Shown piece by piece: positions 46,336 through 57,150 of a stretch of DNA of 64,000 bases (the stretch's first letter is position 1; the number at the start of each line of letters is the position of its first letter). This DNA comes from Chamaelirium japonicum (lineage: Eukaryota; Streptophyta; Magnoliopsida; Liliales; Melanthiaceae), in assembly GCA_947650365.1 (NCBI GenBank), contig CANTAL010000020.1, forward strand, positions 1,240,001 to 1,304,000, written 5' to 3'. Made by a program: the position numbers and the translations under genes. The notes under the pieces were generated by a model. The model saw only the letters and a program-made list of their open reading frames with translations, made no database searches and was not told the DNA's origin.

Positions 46336-49300
46336 GATTGTCTAGTCCCTAAGTAAGCTTACCCTATAAATAATTTATGACCCCTTTACGGTGGGGCATG
46401 TCTGACGGCTCTCTCTTTCTCCCATCTTATAACACGTTATCAGCACGAATATGTCGAGCCCAATCGACCAGTCGCAAGAAAACGGAGAGAGAAATGAAGA
46501 CAGAGAAGAGAGAATAAGAGAGAACAGAACGGAGAGATAAATAAAGAGAGAAGTAAGAAGAAGTCATGCTCCAGTCTATTGGCTACGGGTATAGGTGTGA
46601 AGTAAGAAGGAATCTAAATTTCAAAACTCCACTTCTGTTTTTGTTTTTCTGTCCATTTTCTTGCAACTGGTCGGCTGGGCTTGACATGTTCGTGTTGATA
46701 ACGTGTTGTGAGATGGGAGAAAGAGAGAGTAGTCAAACATACCTCACCCTAAAGGGGTCATATATTACTTATAGGGTAAGCTTACTTAGGGCCTAAGCTA
46801 TCTATGGGAAACCCTAATCCATAGGAGAAGAGAGAAGAGAACGGAGAGATTTAATTATATTATTAAGCAGTGGAGTTTTGGAATTTAGATTCCTTTTTAC
46901 TTCACACCAATACCCGTGGCGAATGGACTGGAGTAGGACTTCTTCTCTCTTCTCTCTTTGTTTATCTCTCCATTCTCTTCTCTCTTCGTTTCTCTTCTCC
47001 TAACATGTTATCAGCATGAACATGTCGAGCCCAACCGACCAGTCACAAGAAAATAGAGAGAAAAATGAAGACAAAAGAAAGAGAAGAAAAGAGGAGAGAA
47101 CGGAAAGATAAACAAAGAGAGAAGAGATAAGAAGTCCTACTCCAGTCCATTAGCCACGAGTATAGATGTGAAGTAAGAACGAATCTAAATTTCAAAACTC
47201 CACTTCTCAATATTTATATGACCCGGTTAGGGTGGGGCACGTTTGACGGCTATTTCTTTCTCCCATCACATAATACGTTATCGGCACGAGCATATTGAGC
47301 CTAGCCGACCAGTCATAAGAAAACGGAGAGAGACATGAAGATAGAAGTGGAGTTTTAAAATTTAGATTCCTTCTTACTTCACACCTATACCCATAGTCAA
47401 AGGACTGGAGCAGGACTACTTCTCTCTTCTCTCTTTATTTATCTCTCCATCATACAAAAACGGAGAGAGAAACAAAGATAGAAAAGAGAGAAGAGAACGG
47501 AGAGATAACCGAAGAGAGAAAAGAGAAGAAGCCCTGCTCTAGTCCATTAGCTACTAGTATAGGTGTAAAGTAAGAAGGAATCAAAATTACAAAACTCCAA
47601 TGAAGAGAGAGAAGAAGAGAGAAGAGAATGGGGAGATAAATAAAAAGGGAAGAAAGAAGAAGTCTTGCTCCAGTCCATTGGCCACGGGTATAGGTGTGAA
47701 GTAAGAAGGAAGCTAAATTCCAAAACTCCAATTCTGTCTTTGTTTCTCTCTCCGTTTCCTTGCGACTGGTCGGCTGGGCATGACATGTTCGTGCTGATAA
47801 CGTATTATGTGATGGGAGAAAGAGAAAGCCGTCAAACATGCCCCACCCTAAATGGGTCATAAATTATTTATAGGGTAAGTGTTGTGAGATGGGAAAAAGA
47901 CAGAGCCGTCAAATGTGCCCTACCCTAAAGAGGTCGTATATTATTTATAGGGTAAGCATACTTAGGGCCTAAGCAATATATGGAAAACCCTAATCCATAA
48001 AAGAAGATAGAAGAGAACGGAGAGATTTAATTATATTAATGAGAAGTGGAGTTTTGGAATTTAGATTCTTTCTTACTTCACACCTATACCCGTGATAACT
48101 CTCTCTTTATCCCATCTCACAACACATTATCAGCACGAACATGTCAAGCTTAGCTGACCAGTCACAATAAAATGGAAAGAGAAATGAAGACAAAAGAAAA
48201 AGGAGAAGAAAGAAGAGAATGGAGAAATAAATAATGAGAGAAGAGAAAAGAAGTCCTGCTCCAGTCCATTAGCCACGGGTATAGACATGAAGTAAGAAGG
48301 AATCTAAATTCCAAAACTCTACTTCTTAATATTTTTATGATCCCTTTTGTGTGGGGCACATTTGACATCTCTCTATTTCTTCCATCTCACAATACGTTAT
48401 CAGCACGAACATGTCTATCCTAGCCGACCAGTCACAAGAAAGCAGAGAGAGAAATAAAGATAGAAGAGAGAGAAGAAGAGAGAAGAGAACGGAGAGATAC
48501 ACAAAAAGAGAAGAGAGAAGAAGTCCTGCTCTAGTCCATTGGCTATAGGTATAGGTGTGAAGTTAGAAGGAATCTAAATTCCAAAACTTTACTTCTCAAT
48601 ATTTATACGACCCCTTTACGGTGAGGCGCACCCGACCAGTCACAAGAAAACGGAGAGAGAAACGAAGACAGAAGAGAGAGAGGAAGAGATAAAAGAATGG
48701 AGAGATAAACGAAAAGAGAAAAGAGAAGAAGTCCTGTTCCAGTCCACTGGCCACGGGTATAGGTGTAAAGTAAGAATGAATCTAAATTCCAAAACTCCAC
48801 TTCTCAATAGTATCATCTCAACGTTATTACGATTATCATAGTAAATTCCAAAACTCTCTTAAATTTAAACGATTAATTTAATTAAAAAAAGTATAGTAAT
48901 ATTACTATAATAATCATAATAACGTTGAGATGATACTGTTAAGAAGTAGAGTTTTGGAATTTAGATTCCTTCTTACTTTACACCTATACCCATGGTGATA
49001 ATTAATTAAATAAGTTAAATATTTATAGGGTAAGCTTATTTAGAGCCTAAGCAATCTATAGGAAACCCTTATCCATAAGAGAGATCCGACGATGGACAGC
49101 CATCCGATCGAAATAAATAAAATAAATAAACAATCTCCTATCTCACAATATATTATCAGCACGAACATATCGAGCCCAGTCGACCAGTCACAAGAAAACG
49201 AAGACAGAAACAGAAATAGAAGAGAGAAGAAGAACGAAAAGAATGGAGAGATAAATGAAGATAGAAGAAGTTTTGCTCCAATCCATTGGCCATGGGTATA

Positions 49301-49960
49301 GGTGTGAAGTAAGAAGGAATCTAAATTCCAAAACTCCACAGAAGAAAGAGAAGATAACGAAGAGATAAATAAAGAGAAAAGAGAGAAGAAGTCCTGCTCC
49401 AGTCCATTGGCCACGGGTATTTGTGTAAAGTAAGAAGGAATCTAAATTCTAAAACTTCACTTCTTAATAATATAATTAAATCATTTTGTTCTCTTCTGTC
49501 TCTGTTCTCTTCTCTCTTCTCCCGTGGATTAGGGTTTCCCATAGATTGCTTAGGCCCTAAGTAAATTTACCCTATAAATAATATACGACCCCTTTAGGGT
49601 GGGAAAAGTTGGATGACTCTTTCTTTATCCTATCTCAGAACAAGTTATCAGCACAAACATATTGAGCCCATCCAACCAGTCATAAGAAAATAGAGAGAGA
49701 AACGAAGACAGAAGAGAGAGAAGAAGAGAGAAGAGAACGGAGAGATAAACGAAGAGAGAAGAGAGAAGTCCTGTTCCAGTTCATTGGCCATGGGTATAGC
49801 TGTGAAGTAAGAAAGAATCTAAATTCCAAAACTCTACTTCTCAATAATATAATTAAATCTCCCCATTCTCTTCTCTCTTCTCTTATAGATTAGGATTTCC
49901 TATTGATTGCTTAGGCCCTAAGTAAGCTTACCCTATAAATAATATACGACCCCTTTAGGT
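46336..49960. repeat. Mosaic repeat array
   Basis: PBS-like cores lie near 46435 (+), 46690 (-), 47005 and 47275 (+), 47790 (-), and 48120, 48395, 49150 and 49630 (+). A truncated module at 48600-48640 jumps from the promoter end to CCGACCAGTC, losing the core. An AT-rich inverted repeat lies at 48800-48960. At 49080 a CCGACGATGGACAGCC motif is followed by AAATAAATAAAATAAATAAA. No gene is supported. Confidence 0.85.
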
Positions 49961-52800
49961 TGAGGCATGTTTCATGGCTCTCTCTTTCTTCCATCTCACA
50001 ATACTTACCCTATAAATAATATATGACCACTTTAGGATGGGGTACGTTTAACGGCTCTATTTTTTCTCTCATCTCATAACATGTTATCAGTACGAACATG
50101 TTGAGCCCAGCCGACCAGTCGTAAGAAAATAGAGAAAGAAACGAAGACAGAAGTGGAGTTTTGGAAATTAGATTCCTTATTATTACTTCACACCTATACC
50201 CATGACCAATAAACTAGAGCATGACTTCTGCTTTCTTCTCTTTTTATTTAACTCTCCATTCTCTTCTCTCTTCTTCTCTCTCTCCTGTAGAGTTTTGGAA
50301 TTTAGATTCTATCTTACTTCACACCTATACCTGTGGCCAATGGTGGGAGCAGGACTTCTTCTCTCTTATCTTTTCGTTTATCTTTTTGTTCTCTTCTCTC
50401 TACTTCTCTCTCGTCTATTTTTGTTTCTCTTTCTATTTTCTTGTGACTGATCGGCTAGGCTTGACATGTTCATGCTGATAACGTATTATAAGATGAGAGA
50501 AAGAAAGAGCCATAAAACATGCCCCACCCTAAGGGGTCGTATAAATATTGAGCAGTGGAGTTTTGGAATTTAGATTCCTTCTTACTTTACACCTATACCC
50601 GTGGCCAATAGACTGAAATAGGACTTTTTCTCTCTTATCACTTCATTTATCTCTCTGTTATCTTTTCTCTTCTTCTTTCTCTTTTGTCTTCGTTTCTCTC
50701 TCCGTTTTCTTATAACTAATCGGCTAGGGTCGATATTTTCGTGAAGATAATGTGTTGTAAAATAGGAGAAACAATGAGCCGTCAAACATGCCCCACCCTA
50801 AAGGGGTACTATTAATATTGAGAAGTGGAGTTTTGGAATTTAAATTCCTTTTTACTTCACACCTATACCCGTAGCCAATAGACAGGAGCAAGACTTCTTC
50901 TATCTTATCTCTTTTTTTAACTCTCCGTTCCTTCGCTCTCCTTCTCTCCCCATCTCTCTCTTCTGTCTTTATTTCTCTCTCTATTTTTTTATGACTGGTC
51001 TATTGGGCTAGACATATTCGTGTTGATAACGTATTATGAGATGGGAGATTGCTTATTTATTTTATTTATTTTAATTAATATTTCTTTAAATATTATAAAC
51101 TATATCATTTCTTTAAATATTTAAATAATACTATCTCAATATTATTATATAAATATTTAATTATAAAACATTTCATATTTATTAAAAAAATTATATAAAT
51201 ATTTATGCATAAAAAATATTTTATTTCTTATATTCTCTCTTTATTTATCTCTCTGTTCTCCTCTCTTCTTGTCTCTCTTCTGTCTTCGTTTCTTGTACCG
51301 TTATCTTGTGACTGGTTGGCTGGGCTCGACACGTTCGTGCTGATAACGTGTTGTGAGAAAAGAGAAGAAGAGAGAAGAGAATGTAGAGAAGAATAAAGAG
51401 AGAAGAGAAAAAAAGTCTAACTCCAGTCCATTCGCCATCGGAATAGGAGTGAAGTAAGAAGGAATCTAAATTTCAAAACTCCACTTCTTAATAATATGAT
51501 TAAATATCTCTATTCTCTTCTCTATTCTCCCATGGATTAGGGTTTCCTATAGATTGCTTAGGCCTTAAGTAAGCTTACCCTATAAATAAATACGACCCCT
51601 TTAGGGTGGGGCATGTTTGATGGATCTCTCTTTCTCCCATCTCATAATTCGTTATTAGCATGAACATATCGAGCCCAGCTGACCAGTTGCAAGAAAACGA
51701 AGAGAGAAACGAAGACAGAAAAGAGAAAAGAACGGAAAGATAAATAAAGAGAGAAGAAAAAAGAAATACTGCTCCAGTCCATTCACCCTGGGTATAAGTG
51801 TGAAGTAAGAATAAATCTAAATTCCAAAACTCTACTTCTTAATTGCATCATCTCAAAGTTATTATAATTATCATAGTAAATTCCAAAACTCTCTTTGTTT
51901 TAATTAAATAATTAATTTAATTAAAAAAATTATAGTAATATTATTAGTACTAAAAGAGAAGAAGTCCTGCTCCAGTCCATTGGCCATGGGTATAGGTGTA
52001 AAGTAAGAAAGAATCTAAATAACAAAACTCTACTTCTTAATATTTATATGACCCCTTTAGGGTAGGGCATGTTTGATGGCTCTCTCTTTCTTTCACCTCA
52101 CAACACGTTATCAGAATGAACATATTGAGCCCAGCCTACCAGTCAAGTGAAAACGGAAAGAGAAACAAAGACAAAAGAGAGAAAAGAAGAGAGAAGAGAA
52201 AACAAAGAAAGAAAGAAAGACAGAAGAGAAAAGAAGAGAGAAGAGAATGAAGAAATAAACGAAGGGAGAAGAATTCCTACTCCAGTCCATTAGCCACGAG
52301 TATAGGTGTGAAGTAAGAAGGAATCTAAATTCCAAAACTCAACTTCTCAATATTTATACGACCACTTTAGGGTTGGGCATATTTGACGGCTCTTTCTTTC
52401 TCCCATCTCACAACACGTTATCAGTACGAACATGTCGAGCCCAACCGACCAGTCGTAAGAAAATAAAGAGAGAAACAAAGACAGAGGGAAGAGAATAGAG
52501 AGATAAACAAAGAGATAAGAGAGAAGAAGTCATGCTCTAGTCCATTGACCATGGGTATAAGTATGAACTAAGAAAGAATCTAAATTCTAAAACTCCACTT
52601 CTGTCTTCGATTCTCTCTCTATTTTTTTACGACTGGTCGGCTGGGCTCGATATATTCATGCTAATAACTTATTATGAAATGGGAGAAAGAGAGAGTCATC
52701 AAACGTGCCCTACCCTAAAGGGGTCGTATATTATTTATAGGGTAAGCTTACTTAGGACCTAAGTAATCTATGGAAAATCCTAATCCATGGGAGAAAATAG
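49961..52800. repeat. Mosaic repeat array with a double-promoter module and a K module
   Basis: A promoter at 49925-50005 is joined directly to a second complete promoter at 50003-50100. PBS-like cores lie near 50085 (+), 50460, 50735, 51010 and 51335 (-), 51645, 52105 and 52410 (+), and 52645 (-). The stretch 51000-52340 repeats the order seen at 12000-13290 and 17360-18660. No gene is supported. Confidence 0.82.
51047..51226 (+). repeat. AT-rich inserted module 'K', copy 3
   Basis: Same junctions as at 12047 and 17407: GGGAGATTGCTTATTTATTT on the left and AAAAATATTTTATTTCTTA on the right. Its downstream neighbours also match the other two copies. Confidence 0.7.
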
Positions 52801-53850
52801 AAGAGAACTGAGAGATATAATTATATTATTGAGAAGTGGAGTAGAGACGTCAAACGTGCCCCACCCCAAAGGGGTTGTATATTATTTATAGGTTAAGCTT
52901 ACTTAGGGCCTAAGCAATCTATAGGAAAACCTAATCCATGGGAGAGATCCGACGATGGATAGCCATCCGATCGAACGATCTCAAAGCATTTGTACTGTTT
53001 TAAATTTTTTTAAAGAAAAATATAAATTATTTCTAAAGCAAAAAATTCAGGTGTGCCTCATTTTCCTTCTTTACTTCCTATTATTTAATTAATTTATTTA
53101 GTTTAATAAATTAAATAGTTAAAAATTTAAATAATTAAATAAATATTTAATTATCTATATAATTAAATTATTTAAATATTAAAATAAATAAATAAATATT
53201 TGATTATTTAAAAAAATATTAAGTTATTTAAAAAAATATTTTATTAATTATATATTCAAATAATTAACTAATTATTTAAATTATAAGTAAATAGTTATTA
53301 AATTATTATTTTATTTTATTACTTAACTAAACAATTAATTTTTTTATTTTATTTAATATTTCATACTTTAATAAATTAAATTTTTAATTATTTAATTATA
53401 TAATAATTAATATAAATTATTATTTATTTAACTATAAAATAATTTAATACTTAAATTATTTATTCCTTTAAGCAAATTATCTGTTTAATATATTTTTATC
53501 TAAATAGGTTTTTTAATATTTAAATTATTGATTAATTATTTAATTATTTTAAAATAAAATAATAATTATTGAAATAACTAATAAAAAGAATTAATAAATT
53601 AATTATATAATTAAATCATTATTTAATAATATACTAATAATAAATAAATAAAATAATAAATTTTATTAAATAACTAGATAATTAAGTAAATAAATAAATT
53701 AATTAATTTACCAAAAAGATAATTATTAAATTACTAAATTATTAAATTAATTAATAAGTAAATAAATAATTAATTTAATTTAAAAAATTATAATAACATT
53801 ACTATGATAATCATAATAACATTGGGATGATACTATTGAGAAGTAGAGTT
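52801..53850 (-). repeat. Promoter end and long AT-rich block, antisense orientation
   Basis: A - promoter (CCCCAAAGGGGTTGTATATT, AAGCTTACTTAGGGCC) with CCGACGATGGATAGCCATCC and CGATCGAACGATCTC leads into about 0.85 kb of nearly pure A/T (about 52990-53835). It ends ATGATAATCATAATAACATT and GAGATTTTGG-type tail DNA follows. Fourth copy of the long block; no coding potential. Confidence 0.8.
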
Positions 53851-55920
53851 TTGGAATTTAGATTATTCTTACTTCACACCTATACCTGTGGCGAATGGAC
53901 TGGAGTAGGACTTCTTCTCTCTTCTCTTTTTGTTTGTCTCATCATTCTCTTCTCTCTTCTTCTCTTAATCTATTGTCAATGAATTTTTTGTAATAAAATT
54001 AATTTATATTTTTTTTAAAAAAATTTTAAAACAATACAACTGTTATGAGATCGTTCGATCGGATGGTAATGAATTGGAGCAGGACTTCTTTTCTCTTCTA
54101 ACTTCGTTTATATCTTTGTTCTATTCTCTCTTCTTCTCTCTCTTTTGTCTTCGTTTCTCTCTCCGTTTTCTTATGATTGATCGACTGGGCTCGATATATT
54201 TGTGATGATAACGTATTGTAAGATGGGAGAAAAAGAGAGTCGTCAAACATGCCCTATCTAAAGGGGTCGTATATTATTTATAGGGTAAGCTTACTTAGGG
54301 CTTAAGCTATCTATGGAAAACCCTAATCCATGGGAGAAGAAAAAAGAGAGCGAAGAGACTTAATTATATTATTGAGAAGTAGAGTTTTGGAATTTAGATT
54401 CCTACTTACTTCACACCTATACTCATGGCCAATAGACTGGAGCTGGTCTTCTTTTCTCTTCTCTCATTGTTTATCTCTCGATTCTTTTCTCTCTTCTTCT
54501 CTCTCTTTTGTCTTCGTTTCTCTCTCCATTTTTTTATAACTGGTCAGCTGGGCTCGACATGTTCGTACTGATAAAGTATTATGAGATGGGTAAAAGAAAA
54601 AGCTGTCAAACATGCCCCACCCTAAAGGGGTCGTATAAATATTGAAAAATAGAGTTTTGGAATTTAGATTCTTTCTTACTTCATATCTATACCCGTGGCT
54701 AATGGACTAGAGCAGGACTTCGTCTCTCTTCTCTCTTTATTTATTTCTTTGTTCTCTTCTCTTTTCTTCTCTCTCTTTTGTGGAGTTTTGGAATTTAGAT
54801 TCCTTCTTACTTCACACCTATACCCGTATAAGAAGAGACTATTTAAATAATTAATTCTCAGTTTTCTTCTCTGTCTTCTGTCTTTGTTTTCTTATGACTG
54901 GTTGGCAGGGTAAGACATATTCGTGCTGATATCCTTTTGTGAGATAGGAGAAAGAGAGATCCGTCAAATATGCCCTACCTTAAAGGGGTCGTATTTTATT
55001 TATAGGGTATGCTTACTTTGGGCCTAAGCAATCTATGGTAAACCCTAATCCATGGGAGAAGAGAGAAGAGAACGAAGATATTTAATTATTTTATTAAGAA
55101 GTAGAGTTTTATAATTTAGATTCTTTCTTACTACATATCTATACCCATGGCGAATAGACTGGAGTAGGACTTCTACTCTCTTCTCTATTCGTTTATCTCT
55201 TTATTTTCTTCTCTCTTCATCTCTCTCTTCTGTCTTCGTTTCTCTTTCTGTTTTCTACTAACTGGTCGGTTGGGCTCGACATATTCATATTGATAACGTG
55301 TTGTAAGATGGGAGAAAGGGAGAGCCATCAAACATGCCCCACCCTAATTAGATTTATTCTTACTTTACACCTATACCCGTGGCCAATAGGTTGGAGCAGG
55401 ACTTCTTCTATCTTCTCTCTTTGTTTATCTCCCTATTCTCTTCTCTTTTTTTCTCTCTCTCCTATCTTCCTTTCTCGCTCTATTTTCTTATGACTAGTCG
55501 ACTGGGCTTGACATATTCGTGTTGATAATGTATTGTGTGATGGAGAAAAAGAGAGCCGTCAAACGTGCCCTACCCTAAAGGAGCCATATAAATATTGAGA
55601 AGTGGAGTTTTAGAATTTAGATTATTTCTTACTTTACACTTATACCCATGGTGAATGGACTGGAGCAGGACTTCTTCTCTCTTCTCTTTTCATTTATCTC
55701 TCCGTTCTCTTCTATCTTCTTCTCTCTCTTCTGTCTTTGTTTCTCTCTTCGGTTTTTTGTGACTGGTCGGCTGGGCTCGACATATTCGTGCTGATAACGT
55801 GTTGTGAGATGGGAGAAAGAGAGAGCCATCAAACATGCTCTACCCTAAAGGGGTCATATTTTATTTATAGGGTAAGCTTACTTAGGGCCTAAGCAATCTA
55901 TGGGAAACTCTAATCCATAG
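53851..55920 (-). repeat. Mosaic repeat array, mostly antisense
   Basis: PBS-like cores near 54185, 54550, 54910, 55270, 55500 and 55780 are all -. This is the longest run of same-direction modules in the window. At 53985-54068 a stray + upstream promoter piece (ACAACTGTTATGAGATCG, then TTCGATCGGATGG) is fused to a - leader. No gene is supported. Confidence 0.82.
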
Positions 55921-57150
55921 GAGAGATCCGACGGTGGACAGCTATTCGATCGAACGATCTCATAACAGTTATAATATTTTAATTTTTTTTTAAAAAAATA
56001 TAAATTATTTTTAAAGCAAAAAATTCGAGTATACCTCATCTTCCTTCTTTACTTTCTATTATTTAATTAATTTAATTAGTTTTATAAATTAAATAGTTAA
56101 ATAATTAAATAAATATTTAATTATCTATATAACTAAATATTTAAATTATTTATATAATTTATTTAATATTTAAATATTAAAATAAATAAATATTAATTTG
56201 ATTATTTAAAAAAATTTAAGTTATTTAAAAAAATATTTTATTATTTATATATTCAAAAAATTAACTTATTATTTAAATAATAAGTAAATAGTTATTGAAT
56301 TATTATTTTATTTTATTACTTAATTAAATAATTATTTTTTTATTTATTTCAATTAATATTTCATAATTTAATAAGAAAAATTTAATTAATTAATTATATA
56401 ATAAATTTATTAAATTTATTATTTTTTTAACTATATCTTCTTCTCTCTCTTCTGTATTCGTTTCTCTCTCCGTTTTCTTGTGACTCGTCGGTTGGACTCG
56501 ATATGTTTGTGCTATAATGTGTTGTGAGATAGAAGAAAGAGAGAACCATCAAACATGCCCCACCCTAATTAGATTTCTTCTTACTTTACACCTATACCCG
56601 TGGCTAATAGGTTGGAGCAGGACTTCTTCTATCTTCTCTCTTCGTTTATCTCTCTATTCTCTTCTCTCTTTTTTTCTCTCTCCTGTCTTCCTTTCTCTCT
56701 CTGTTTTATTATGACTGGTCGGCTGGACTTGACATGTTCATGTTGATAATGTATTTTATTTATAGGGTAAGCTTACATAGGGCCTAAGCAATCTATAGGA
56801 AACCCTAATCCATAGGAGAGATCCGACGGTAGACAGCCATCCGATCGAACATGCCCCACCCTAAAGGGGTCGTATTAATCATTTATTTAAATAATTATTA
56901 AATTAATTCTCTTAATTAGTAAGCTTATCTTATAAATATTTAATTATATATAATTAATTATCACCATGGGTATAGGTGTGAAGTAAGAAGGAATCTAAAT
57001 TCCAAAACTCCACTTCTCAATAGTATCATCTCAACGATATTATGATTATCATAGTAATATTACTATAATTTTTTTATTTAAATTAATTAATTATTTAATT
57101 ACTAAATAATTTAAATAATTTAATAATTTAAATAATTTAATAATTAAGTT
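55921..57150. repeat. Shortened AT-rich block, duplicated module and AT-rich patches
   Basis: A CCGACGGTGGACAGCTATTC motif and AACAGTTATAATA start a fifth, shortened AT block (55960-56435) that breaks off into a - leader. Modules 56440-56760 repeat those at 55205-55520 (offset about 1.2 kb) and share the unusual junction CACCCTAATTAGATTTCTTC. Further AT-rich patches lie at 56870-56960 and 57050-57150. No gene is supported. Confidence 0.78.
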
